In this document: piece by piece, positions 1 through 6,697 of the stretch
Layout of the letters: each line of letters starts with the position of its first letter
Numbering within the stretch: the stretch's first letter is position 1
Assembly (NCBI GenBank): GCA_946405655.1
Contig: CAMJHX010000032.1
Coordinates: 1 to 10,561 of the forward strand
Source: an uncultured Clostridia bacterium
GTDB lineage: Bacteria > Bacillota > Clostridia > Oscillospirales > Oscillospiraceae
Direction: 5' to 3'
DNA length: 10,561 nucleotides
Made by a program: the position numbers and the translations under genes
Notes under the pieces: model-generated
What the model was told of the DNA's origin: nothing
The model's input: only the letters and a program-made list of their open reading frames with translations
Databases searched by the model: none

Positions 1-2068
1 GATAGAGGAACGTGACGACGTGGCCTCTTGTGCAGGCGTCGTCCGGGCCGAAGGTCGTGGCCGTTCTGCCCTGGGTGATGTTGTTCTTCAGCGCCCAGAG
101 GATGGCGTTGGTGTAGTACTTGCCGTTCGCGACATCCGAGAACGGATTGGTCACGCCCGTCGGAGCCGGAGAGCCCTTGGCGCGCCACAGGAACGTGACG
201 ACCTGTCCGCGGGTGCACTCGTCATCCGGGCGGAAGGTGCCGTCGGAGTAGCCGGTGGTGATCCCCTGCTCGTTTGCCCAGAGGACAGCCTTATAGTAGT
301 ACTTGCTCGTGTCCTTGACGTCCTTGAAATTACTATTCAGAGTCGACGGATTCGGGCAGCCGTTGGCGCGCCAGAGGAACGTGACCACATGGGCGCGGGT
401 GCAGATGCGATCCGGCACGAAGGTCGTGTCCGTCACGCCGGTCGTGATCACCGGATCCTGCGAGATCGCCCAGAGGATCGGGTCGTAGTAGAACTTGCCC
501 TTTGCGACGTCAACGAACGGGTTGGGGTCCACGGGCTCCGGCTTCGGGATGGACTCGGTTCTCGTCTCGCCGCAGCGCTCGCAGGTGAAGGTCTTCACGC
601 CGTCGGCGGTCTCGGTCGGCTCCTGCGTGACGACGCCTTCATCCCAGCTGTGGCCGAGGGCGGGGATCACCTCGCCGGGCGCGATGATCTCGCCGCAGAC
701 GGTGCAGACGGGCTCGCCGGTATAGCCGGGCTGCGTGCAGGTCGCGGGTCTCGCGTTGCGCAGCTCGGTCTGGTGTCCTACCGCCTCGCACGTTGTCTGG
801 ACGGTGATCCCGGTCTCACTGCCGACCGTCTGATAATCCTGATACATCGTATTCACTGCCGTGACCTGCGCAGTGTACGTTCCGGAGGCAGGGAACGTGA
901 AGGTGAAGCTCGTTGCCGTCAGACCGGCTTCCTCGAGCACGACAGCGCCGCTGCTGTCCTTCACCGTCAGCGAATAGCTGCGCTCGTCCCACTGATTGAC
1001 CAGCGGAGACGGATTCCACGTAATCTCAGTCTCCACTCCGGCAGTCGCCTCGGTCGTCATCACGGCGCTGGCAGAAGGCTTTGCCGGCTTTTCATAGGTG
1101 ACGCCGTCCTGGGTGATGATGTACGGCGAAAAACGCTGCGCAGCGCCGCCGCTGCGGTTCCAGACCTGAAGGTTGGTTCCGCCGACGTCTGTTGCGCCGC
1201 CGTTGACGTCCAGCGCAACGTTCTCGTTCGCCTTGGGCAGAAGCTCAAACACGCCGTTGCCGGTGTCATAGATCTTCCATCTCTGCGCGTTGGAGCCGTT
1301 GTCCGCGTACACGCCGACATTGGTGCCCGAGGCGGTGTTTCCGTTATAGAGGCCCAAAACAGCGCCGTTGTATTCATTGACGATCTTGAAATAGCCGTCC
1401 GACTGCTTCATATAGTGAAAGATCTGCTTCGGGACGCTGCCGTTTCTGGCGCAGAGCTCAAGATTGTCGCCGTTCACCGTGGTGTGGTGCCAGGGGGACA
1501 TCTGGATCAGATATCCGTAAAAATCGTCCGGAAGCTTGTTGGCAATAAAATCCGGGCGGATGGCGCAGTCGATGCAGGCGGTGTGGAAGCTCTTCTGCTC
1601 CACATAGGGATGCCCGGCGTAGCTCTGGTTCATGGACGTGAACCAGGCGCCGTCCATCGACGTGATGATGGACACATGGCCCAGATCGCCGGTGCCGAGA
1701 ATGTAAACGCCGTTGTCGTTGTAATCCTTGTAGTTGGTCTTGAACACGGCGATGTCGCCCGGGCGGTAATCGCTGGTGACGCGCGTCCATCCGGGAGGAA
1801 GATCATTCCATGCATAGGCGTTCGCGTTGCCCATCGCATAGCTGGCGTTCTCGCCCAGATACTTGTAATAATACTTGATCAGATCGACGCTGGTCTCGCC
1901 GTAAACGTTGTCGAAATCAAGGCTCTCGCCCTGCTGGGAGATCGCCCAGTTCACGGCCTCGGAGCGGGTGTGCCCGCCGGTCTGCGCATTCGCCTGCGTT
2001 CCGAGAGAGGGTACCAGCGTCAGCACCATCAGAAGCGCAAGCAGAAGGCTTACGATGCGTTTTCTCAT
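1..2068 (-). CDS. Secreted modular surface protein: CHAP/amidase-like, ricin-type lectin, CxxC repeats, three SLH domains (3' end cut by window)
   Basis: Starts at ATG 2068, 6 bases after a GGAGGT ribosome binding site; 689 residues are visible and no stop is reached at base 1. Residues 1-28 are a signal peptide (MRKR, hydrophobic core, AxA-type end). Residues about 33-165 resemble a CHAP/amidase-type hydrolase: YGETSVDLIKYYYKYLG near 56-72, RPGDI near 102-106, and GHVSII with His131. Residues about 190-315 form a ricin-type beta-trefoil, with QRW and QRF motifs. About 325-410 looks like an Ig/Fn3-type sandwich. About 420-500 holds repeats with CTVCG and CERCG zinc-ribbon-like pairs. Three SLH domains follow (about 513-568, 577-629, 637-689), each with an FxDV-type start and a CTRxxVVTFL end. 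SLH domains bind secondary cell wall polymers, so the protein is probably wall-anchored, binds sugars and faces outward. Oddity: the position where CHAP enzymes carry the nucleophile Cys reads Ser60 (AGC). It may be a binding protein, not an active hydrolase; the target is unknown. Confidence 0.85.
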   Translation of the reverse strand, partial: MRKRIVSLLLALLMVLTLVPSLGTQANAQTGGHTRSEAVNWAISQQGESLDFDNVYGETSVDLIKYYYKYLGENASYAMGNANAYAWNDLPPGWTRVTSDYRPGDIAVFKTNYKDYNDNGVYILGTGDLGHVSIITSMDGAWFTSMNQSYAGHPYVEQKSFHTACIDCAIRPDFIANKLPDDFYGYLIQMSPWHHTTVNGDNLELCARNGSVPKQIFHYMKQSDGYFKIVNEYNGAVLGLYNGNTASGTNVGVYADNGSNAQRWKIYDTGNGVFELLPKANENVALDVNGGATDVGGTNLQVWNRSGGAAQRFSPYIITQDGVTYEKPAKPSASAVMTTEATAGVETEITWNPSPLVNQWDERSYSLTVKDSSGAVVLEEAGLTATSFTFTFPASGTYTAQVTAVNTMYQDYQTVGSETGITVQTTCEAVGHQTELRNARPATCTQPGYTGEPVCTVCGEIIAPGEVIPALGHSWDEGVVTQEPTETADGVKTFTCERCGETRTESIPKPEPVDPNPFVDVAKGKFYYDPILWAISQDPVITTGVTDTTFVPDRICTRAHVVTFLWRANGCPNPSTLNSNFKDVKDTSKYYYKAVLWANEQGITTGYSDGTFRPDDECTRGQVVTFLWRAKGSPAPTGVTNPFSDVANGKYYTNAILWALKNNITQGRTATTFGPDDACTRGHVVTFLY

Positions 2069-2074
2069 TAGCTT

Positions 2075-2080
2075 ACCTCC
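2075..2080 (-). promoter_or_regulatory. Ribosome binding site of the SLH surface protein
   Basis: Read on the minus strand as GGAGGT, ending 6 bases before ATG 2068. It fixes the start, and the encoded N-terminus is a clean signal peptide, which agrees. Confidence 0.85.
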
Positions 2081-2187
2081 AAATACTGAATAAAACCGCA
2101 AAGACAGTTTATCATTCCAAACAGACGAATACAAGCGGAATAATCACTGCCTGCAGCAGTTGCTCTCAGAAAACCAACCGGTCTGCG

Positions 2188-2218
2188 AAAACCGCACGGG
2201 GAAGCTTCCCCGCGCGGT
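2188..2218 (-). terminator. GC-rich hairpin with short U-tract: terminator or leader attenuator
   Basis: The arms 2191-2203 and 2206-2218 pair over 13 positions with one mismatch, centred on the perfect palindrome ggggaagcttcccc. On the minus strand the stem is followed by TTTT (2191-2188). It lies about 130 bases past the stop of the YhaN-like gene, so it can end that operon. It also lies between a promoter-like sequence at 2240-2268 and the SLH gene, so it would be inside that gene's leader if the promoter is real. The T run is short, so the strength is uncertain. Confidence 0.55.
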
Positions 2219-2239
2219 GCGCTTCGGTATGATGGATTC

Positions 2240-2268
2240 AGTATAGCACGCCGATGGTTGTTTATCCA
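2240..2268 (-). promoter_or_regulatory. Putative sigma-A promoter for the SLH surface protein
   Basis: On the minus strand: -35 TGGATA (2268-2263, 4/6), a 17-bp spacer, and -10 TATACT (2245-2240, 5/6). The predicted leader to ATG 2068 is about 165 bases and includes the hairpin at 2188-2218. No equally good promoter was seen nearer to the start. Confidence 0.5.
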
Positions 2269-2290
2269 CGGAAATACGTAAAATGGTACG

Positions 2291-2321
2291 GCGGAATGCC
2301 AAAACTGGTATGGCATTCCGC
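2291..2321 (-). terminator. Perfect 10-bp hairpin just after the YhaN-like gene
   Basis: gcggaatgcc (2291-2300) and ggcattccgc (2312-2321) are perfect inverted copies around an 11-base loop. The hairpin starts 28 bases after the stop of the YhaN-like gene. The minus-strand T run is weak and displaced (CGTACCATTTT), while on the plus strand the stem is followed at once by gTTTT. It is probably a terminator or a 3' end protecting structure; the second hairpin at 2188-2218 may complete termination. Confidence 0.5.
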
Positions 2322-2348
2322 GTTTTCCCGGCTGCTGCGGGGGAATGA

Positions 2349-4286
2349 TCAGATGATATTCGCGTCCACGACGGCGTCGGGATAGTCGCGCTTGTGGCAG
2401 GTGAAGAGGATGACCTGCCGCTCGCGGCTGATTTCGTAGAAGAGCTCCATGGCGCGCTTGGCGCGGCCGTCGTCGAAGTTCACGAGGGTATCATCTAAGA
2501 TGATCGGGCAGGGATCGTCGCCCGTGAGCGTCATGGCGCACATGGCGAGGCGCACCGAGAGATACAGCAGATCCGCCGCGCCCGCCGAGAGATAGGACGC
2601 GCTGCGCGGGAGAAGATCGTCCGCGCGCTTGGCGCTGGCGGCAAAGTCGCGCGTGAGGGCGACGCCGTCATACCGTCCCTGCGTGAGATAGTCCATATAG
2701 TCCGCGGCTTTGTCAGCGAGCTCCGGGGAAAAGCGCGTCTGGATCTCGCCGTCCGCCTCCTTGAGTGCGTCGATGGCGAGGGCGATCGCGTCATACTGAT
2801 CCTGCAGCTCGTCTCTTCTGGTGCGGAGCGTCTCGAGCTCGCTCTCGAGCGCCATCGGGTCGCCGATCGCGCGCACCGCGCCGGCGAGCTCCGACTGCTG
2901 GGCGCGCAGCCGCTCGGTCACGCGCTCGAGCGCCTGCTTCTGGCGGAAATACGTTGCGGCCTCGCCGTCGCCGCGCTCGAAATCGAGCTGGCGCAGGAGG
3001 CGCTCGTGCGTCTCGGCCTGATGCTCGCGCGCGTCCTCGGCGCGGGCGGAGAGCTCGCGCTCTGTCTGCATGGCGGCGCGGCAGGCACGGTAAGCCGCGC
3101 GGTGCTCCTCCGCGAGGCGGAACATGTCGTTGATGCTCTTGGAATCATACTGCTGCAGGATGGCGAGAAACGCCTGATGCGCCTCGGCCGCCCTCCTATT
3201 CTGCACGAGCTGCCAGACGCCGAAGCCCACGGCGGCGAGCGCGCAGGCGACGGCGGCATAATACAGCAGCGGATTCACGAGATAGCCCAGTACGGCGCAG
3301 AGCGCGGCGAGCAGGAGCGCCGCGATCCAGAAATAGGGCTTTCCCGTGCGCTTGGAGGCGCGGAGGTTTTCGCGGGCGGCCTCGGCGTCGCGCTCGAGGG
3401 TCTCCGCCACGTCATCCGGGTCCGCGACGCCGAAGCGCGTGCGCTCGAGGGCGGTGCGCTTCTGCGCCGCGTCTCGGCGCGCGGCGGCGAGCTCGTCCTC
3501 CACATGCTGGAGGCTCGCCTTCTCCTGCCCCATCTGGGAGAGCGCCTCGCGCCGCTGGCGGGCTCTCGCCTCGTTCATGCCCGCGGTCAAGCGGGCGATC
3601 TCGGCTTCGTTTTCTTCCAGCTCCCGCTGCAGGAGCGCCTGCTTCTGCCCGCTTTGGGAGACGGTCTCGAGCTTCTGCTCGATGGCGGCGATCTTCTGGT
3701 CAATCGCCGGGATCTCGCCGCGCGAGACGTTCTGCCGCTTGCGCTGCCAGGCGCGGAGCTGTCCCTCCGCCTCGGTGAAGGAGGTGGTCTCCTCCCCCGC
3801 CGTGACCATGGACGCGATGCGGCGCTCCAATTCGGGCGTGCCCGTGACGGTGACGCTGCCCTGCCCGATGAAGGCGGTGCGCGCGAAGACCGGCGCGCTC
3901 ACGCCGGTAAGCGTCTGCCCGACGGTCGCGGCGTCGATGCCGGGGACGGGCTCGTTCGTGCCGGTATAGACGGCGGCAAAGTCGCGCATGGGCGCTTTTT
4001 CGTTCGGCGTCGTGCGGCGGAGCGTGATGGCCTTCCCCTCGTGCTCGAGCGTGATCTCGCCCTGCATGGGCGCGCCGCTCCACGGGGCGTACTTCGTCTT
4101 GTCCGGCAGTCTGCCGCCGCGGGCGCGCTCGGCAGTGTCCACGCCGTAGAGCATGGCGCGCAGGAAGGCGCACCAGGTGCTCTTGCCGCTCTCGTTCGGC
4201 GCGTAGATGATGTTGAGGCCGCGGTCGAGCTTGAGCTCGTCTCCGGCGAGGGTGCCGAAGGTGGCCTTCATGGTTCGGATGATCAT
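2349..4286 (-). CDS. yhaN: YhaN/SbcC-like coiled-coil AAA ATPase with central membrane hairpin
   Basis: 645 residues. The N-terminal half-site holds the Walker A motif APNESGKST (29-37). The C-terminal half-site holds an ABC-type signature SYLSAG (564-569), Walker B IILDD (595-599) and a switch His in TCHK (His631). Charged coiled coils (about 165-300 and 365-500) flank two hydrophobic segments (about 319-338 and 342-362) with no CxxC zinc hook, which is a YhaN feature rather than SbcC/Rad50. It should bind ATP and DNA ends as partner of the upstream nuclease subunit, at the membrane. The start is supported by AGGAGGT (4302-4296) and by a 4-base ATGA overlap with the previous gene, so the two are probably translationally coupled. 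It is clearly shorter than the roughly 950-residue B. subtilis YhaN, mainly through shorter coils. The exact function of the YhaN family is poorly settled; the SbcCD-like role is inferred. Confidence 0.85.
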   Translation of the reverse strand: MIIRTMKATFGTLAGDELKLDRGLNIIYAPNESGKSTWCAFLRAMLYGVDTAERARGGRLPDKTKYAPWSGAPMQGEITLEHEGKAITLRRTTPNEKAPMRDFAAVYTGTNEPVPGIDAATVGQTLTGVSAPVFARTAFIGQGSVTVTGTPELERRIASMVTAGEETTSFTEAEGQLRAWQRKRQNVSRGEIPAIDQKIAAIEQKLETVSQSGQKQALLQRELEENEAEIARLTAGMNEARARQRREALSQMGQEKASLQHVEDELAAARRDAAQKRTALERTRFGVADPDDVAETLERDAEAARENLRASKRTGKPYFWIAALLLAALCAVLGYLVNPLLYYAAVACALAAVGFGVWQLVQNRRAAEAHQAFLAILQQYDSKSINDMFRLAEEHRAAYRACRAAMQTERELSARAEDAREHQAETHERLLRQLDFERGDGEAATYFRQKQALERVTERLRAQQSELAGAVRAIGDPMALESELETLRTRRDELQDQYDAIALAIDALKEADGEIQTRFSPELADKAADYMDYLTQGRYDGVALTRDFAASAKRADDLLPRSASYLSAGAADLLYLSVRLAMCAMTLTGDDPCPIILDDTLVNFDDGRAKRAMELFYEISRERQVILFTCHKRDYPDAVVDANII

Positions 4287-5383
4287 AAGGGAAATACCTC
4301 CTCGTCCCGGTCGAGCGCAGCGAGCCCCCAGCGGGCCGCCTGCGTGATCTTTTGGCGCTCGGACGCGGTGGCGGCGGCGTCATAGCGGGTTTTGAGCGCG
4401 GAGAGAAAGAGTCCGCGCAGCGTGTCCTCGTTCGCGCCCGACCAGAGCTCCCGGCGCAGGCGGGTATCATCGCGCAGCTCCAGCGCGAAGGTCATGCCCT
4501 CGAGCGCGGCGCGCAGGGCGGGGAGATTCGGCGCGCGCTGCGCCTCGCCCCGGAGGATGACGCGGAAAATGTGGCGCGGGCTGTCCTCCGGCAGGGCGGA
4601 GAGCACCGCCTCGAGCGGGGAGATGTCTGTGACGTCCACGGGTAAAATCTCATACCGCCGCCCGTCGACGGGCAGAAACTGCACCTTCGCGCTTCTGCGG
4701 TCGACCTCGGCGAGGAGGACGCCCTTCTCCCCCGTCTCGTCAAAGCCGCGGCCCTCCATGCAGCCGGGCCAGGCATAGGTCGTGTTGCCCGCCTTCAGAA
4801 CGCCGCCGAAGCGGTGCACATGGCCGAGCGCGGCATAGTCCACGCCGCAGACCGCGAGCTCCTCCGCGGTGATCGGGTTATAGGGCGAGGCGGCATTTCC
4901 GACCTCGCCGTGGACGCAGAGCAGCTCGATCTGTCCCTCGCGCGGGCAGCGCCAGCCGCGCAGCAGCGGCGCGCTCCGGCGGTCGGTGAACGCCGCGCCC
5001 CAGACGCGCACGCCGAGGGCGGGCAGCTCAATGGGCGTGAGCCGGTTCTCGCGGAAGATATGTACGTTCTCCGGAAAGCGCAGACGGGCGTAGGGGCTGT
5101 CCGGCGCGTAATAATCGTGGTTGCCGGGGGCGATGAACACCTCGCAGCCGCAGCCGTCGAACACGTCGGAGAGCAGCCGCGCCGTCTCACCATAGGCGCT
5201 GTCGGAATCGAGCAGATCGCCGGGCAGGAGGATGATCTCCGCGCCATTCTCCCGCGCCATGTCCGGCAGGGAGCGCAAAAGCGCGCGCTGCTCCTGCCTC
5301 CGCTGGGCCGCGAGCGCCCCGGGCAGCGCCTCAAAGGGCGAATCGAGATGCAGATCCGCCGCGTGGAGCACTCGGACGCTCAT
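4283..5383 (-). CDS. yhaO: YhaO/SbcD-like metallophosphoesterase (DNA repair exonuclease family)
   Basis: 366 residues. It carries the full calcineurin-like two-metal site of the Mre11/SbcD group: DLH (Asp10, His12), GDLLD (55-59), GNHD (87-90), VHGE, and GHVHRFGG. The family cuts DNA ends in an Mn-dependent way together with an SMC-like ATPase; here the partner is the gene directly downstream, which overlaps it by 4 bases (ATGA at 4286-4283). The start also overlaps the stop of the upstream phosphodiesterase gene by 4 bases (ATGA at 5383-5380), giving a fully coupled three-gene unit. The C-terminal part from about residue 250 (capping/ATPase-contact region) is less conserved. The YhaO assignment, rather than classical SbcD, rests on the YhaN-like partner with its membrane hairpin. 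Confidence 0.87.
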   Translation of the reverse strand: MSVRVLHAADLHLDSPFEALPGALAAQRRQEQRALLRSLPDMARENGAEIILLPGDLLDSDSAYGETARLLSDVFDGCGCEVFIAPGNHDYYAPDSPYARLRFPENVHIFRENRLTPIELPALGVRVWGAAFTDRRSAPLLRGWRCPREGQIELLCVHGEVGNAASPYNPITAEELAVCGVDYAALGHVHRFGGVLKAGNTTYAWPGCMEGRGFDETGEKGVLLAEVDRRSAKVQFLPVDGRRYEILPVDVTDISPLEAVLSALPEDSPRHIFRVILRGEAQRAPNLPALRAALEGMTFALELRDDTRLRRELWSGANEDTLRGLFLSALKTRYDAAATASERQKITQAARWGLAALDRDEEVFPL

Positions 5384-6156
5384 CGGACGCGCAGCGCCTC
5401 CGCGCTCCGGCAGAGCCCGGTCTCGCAGTCGATGGTGAAGATCGCGCCCTCCAGCTTGCAGCGTCCCGCCGCCGCATCATAGCGCCGGGGCGGATCGCCG
5501 AGAAAGCGGCCGATGCTCTGCTCCGGCTCGATGCCCAGGACGGAGTTGGCAGGGCCCGTCATGCCGAGGTCGGTGATGTAGCCCGTGCCGTCCGGCAGCA
5601 CCTCGGCGTCCGAGGTCTGCACATGCGTGTGCGTGCCCCAGACGGCGGAGACGCGCCCGTCGAGATAAAAGCCCATGGCGCGCTTTTCGCTCGTGCCCTC
5701 GGCGTGGTGGTCGACGAGGACGATCTTCGTCTGCACCTGCTCGAGGATCTCGTCGGCGACGAGGAAGGGGTTATCCGTGTTCACGTCGAGCGTGAAGCGG
5801 CCCATGAGGTTCACGACCGTGAGCTCGACGCCGCTCTTCGTCTTGAATTCGCCCCAGCCGCGCCCGGGGCACTGCGGCGCGAAATTCGCCGGGCGCAGGA
5901 TGCGGCGGTGCGAGTCCAGATAGGGCTGCAGCTCATAGCGCACCCAGGTGTGATTGCCGAGCGTGATCACGTCCGCGCCGGCAGAGAAGAGATCGTCCGC
6001 CTGCCGGGGCGTGACGCCGACGACGTTGGCGTTCTCCCCGTTCACGACGCAGAAATCGATGTTCCGCTCGGCCTTGAGCGCCTTGAGACGCTCGGTCAAA
6101 AACTGCAGGCCGGCAACGCCGCAGACGTCGCCCACCGCAAGTACACGCAGATCCAT
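5380..6156 (-). CDS. ymdB: YmdB/TIGR00282-family metallophosphoesterase (2',3'-cyclic nucleotide phosphodiesterase type)
   Basis: 258 residues from ATG 6156, a typical length for YmdB. The start was chosen because AGGAGGT (6168-6162) sits 5 bases upstream and the protein then opens with MDLRVLAVGDVCG, the normal family start; an in-frame start 30 bases earlier would add an unsupported tail. Metal-binding motifs in order: GDVCG (Asp10), NGEN (39-42), GNH (67-69), DHH (149-151), and GTHTH (174-178). The family hydrolyses 2',3'-cyclic nucleotides and in B. subtilis affects sporulation/biofilm decisions, where the gene neighbours RNase Y. Here it heads an operon with the YhaO/YhaN pair and overlaps yhaO by 4 bases. 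Assignment to the family is firm; substrate and role here are inferred. Confidence 0.9.
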   Translation of the reverse strand: MDLRVLAVGDVCGVAGLQFLTERLKALKAERNIDFCVVNGENANVVGVTPRQADDLFSAGADVITLGNHTWVRYELQPYLDSHRRILRPANFAPQCPGRGWGEFKTKSGVELTVVNLMGRFTLDVNTDNPFLVADEILEQVQTKIVLVDHHAEGTSEKRAMGFYLDGRVSAVWGTHTHVQTSDAEVLPDGTGYITDLGMTGPANSVLGIEPEQSIGRFLGDPPRRYDAAAGRCKLEGAIFTIDCETGLCRSAEALRVR

Positions 6157-6161
6157 AACAG

Positions 6162-6168
6162 ACCTCCT
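6162..6168 (-). promoter_or_regulatory. Ribosome binding site that fixes the ymdB start
   Basis: AGGAGGT on the minus strand, with 5 bases to ATG 6156. It rules out the upstream in-frame start at 6186. Confidence 0.85.
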
Positions 6169-6189
6169 GAAAACATTTTTCGACATTTT

Positions 6190-6219
6190 ATTATATCACA
6201 GGAATTGCGGATGATTCAA
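6190..6219 (-). promoter_or_regulatory. Putative promoter of the ymdB-yhaO-yhaN operon
   Basis: On the minus strand: -35 TTGAAT (6219-6214, 4/6), an 18-bp spacer, and a perfect -10 TATAAT (6195-6190). Transcription would begin near 6183, leaving a leader of about 27 bases before ATG 6156 that includes the ribosome binding site. Confidence 0.65.
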
Positions 6220-6279
6220 TCCGGAATCTGACAGGAATGCGGCGGCTGCGATCGGGCATACTGAACGCGGAGGCGATGC

Positions 6280-6438
6280 ATGATGAAAACGATGAAGCAC
6301 CTGCTGCTCGGCATGTCGATCGGCGCCGCGGTGATGACGGCGCTGTGGAAAAATCCGAAGAGCCGTCAGGCCATGAACGACGCAATGCAGACGGCAGCGG
6401 ACAAGGCCGAGGATCTGAAAAACACGCTCGAAATGTAA
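6280..6438 (+). CDS. Small membrane-anchored protein of unknown function (52 aa)
   Basis: A short plus-strand gene between the ymdB promoter and the tRNA. Start ATG 6280 (or the adjacent ATG 6283) follows GGAGG (6269-6273) by 6 bases; stop TAA is at 6436-6438. The N-terminal part (about residues 7-22, HLLLGMSIGAAVMTAL) is hydrophobic enough for a single membrane segment. Residues about 24-52 form a polar, Ala/Lys/Asp-rich stretch likely to be an amphipathic helix. The layout resembles short YtxH-like single-pass proteins, but no family can be assigned. It is divergent from the ymdB operon. No clear promoter was found directly upstream: CTGACA (6228-6233) and CATACT (6257-6262) are 23 bp apart, too far for a normal sigma-A site. 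Its stop codon overlaps the left arm of an inverted repeat at 6430-6472. Confidence 0.6.
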   Translation: MMKTMKHLLLGMSIGAAVMTALWKNPKSRQAMNDAMQTAADKAEDLKNTLEM

Positions 6439-6472
6439 GCAAAAAAATTTTTTCAAAAAAGGCTTGCATTTC
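6430..6472 (+). repeat. Inverted repeat enclosing A/T tracts between the small gene and the tRNA promoter
   Basis: gaaatgtaagc (6430-6440) pairs with gcttgcatttc (6462-6472) over 11 positions with one G-T wobble. The 21-base interior is almost only A and T tracts. It could work as a weak terminator for the small gene; the right arm contains the -35 box of the tRNA promoter. Confidence 0.4.
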
Positions 6473-6492
6473 ACGTCCGGCTATGCTAATAT
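6441..6492 (+). promoter_or_regulatory. tRNA-Arg promoter with A/T-rich upstream element
   Basis: -35 TTGCAT (6465-6470), a 16-bp spacer, and -10 TAATAT (6487-6492). TATACT at 6490-6495 with a 19-bp spacer is a less likely register. Directly upstream, 6441-6460 is A7-T6-C-A6, like an UP element typical of strong stable-RNA promoters. The predicted start is about 7 bases before the tRNA. Confidence 0.65.
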
Positions 6493-6506
6493 ACTAAGGC
6501 GCTTGA

Positions 6507-6583
6507 GCGCCGTTAGCTCAGCTGGATAGAGCGTCTGGCTACGGACCAGAAGGTCAGGGGTTCGAATCCCTTACGGCGTGCCA
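6507..6583 (+). tRNA. trnR: tRNA-Arg (anticodon ACG), CCA encoded
   Basis: A complete cloverleaf can be drawn by hand. The acceptor GCGCCGT pairs with ACGGCGT (first pair G-U). The D arm has the GCTCAGCTGGATAGAGC pattern. Anticodon stem TCTGG/CCAGA holds loop CTACGGA with anticodon ACG at 6541-6543. T stem AGGGG/CCCTT holds loop TTCGAAT. Discriminator G and encoded CCA end at 6583. Its A34 would be edited to inosine to read CGN codons. Genes of a mobile element begin just downstream, as expected when a tRNA 3' end serves as attachment site. Confidence 0.95.
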
Positions 6584-6585
6584 GG

Positions 6586-6622
6586 AAAAAGCCTTGAATC
6601 TCAACGGTTCGAGGCTTTTTTC
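6586..6622 (+). terminator. Intrinsic terminator of tRNA-Arg
   Basis: aaaaagccttgaa (6586-6598) and ttcgaggcttttt (6608-6620) form a 13-bp stem with one wobble around a 9-base loop, ending in a T run. It sits 2 bases past the CCA end. The A-rich left arm makes it usable from both directions. Confidence 0.85.
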
Positions 6623-6648
6623 TTTTCTCATTTCCTCTGTTTATTGCA

Positions 6649-6673
6649 AAAGTGTCAACAGAAAGTGTCAACA
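6649..6673 (+). repeat. Two tandem 12-bp repeats AAAGTGTCAACA near the tRNA-proximal end
   Basis: Copies at 6649-6660 and 6662-6673, identical, with a 13-bp period, in AT-rich DNA. The position about 65 bases past the tRNA suits arm-type binding sites for a tyrosine integrase or excisionase. Function is inferred from position only. Confidence 0.5.
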
Positions 6674-6697
6674 AAATTTTTATTTTTCAAAATTTCA

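Noticed and set aside
20..2071. 683-codon open frame on the plus strand
   Set aside because: It is antisense to the SLH protein. The minus strand gives a signal peptide, lectin motifs and SLH repeats, while this frame gives Arg/Gly/Ala-rich sequence without a fold.
2068..2316. 82-codon minus-strand open frame between the yhaN and SLH genes
   Set aside because: No ribosome binding site. It crosses a promoter, two hairpins and the SLH ribosome binding site, so it is intergenic DNA.
3006..4385. 459-codon plus-strand open frame
   Set aside because: Antisense shadow of the YhaN-like gene, which has all ATPase motifs in order; the shadow is a product of high GC.
6228..6262. CTGACA and CATACT as promoter of the 52-aa gene
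   Set aside because: The boxes are 23 bp apart, too far for a sigma-A promoter.
6602..6612. GGTTCGA in the tRNA terminator as a second T-loop or attachment core
   Set aside because: It is only a 7-base match and is explained by the terminator stem.
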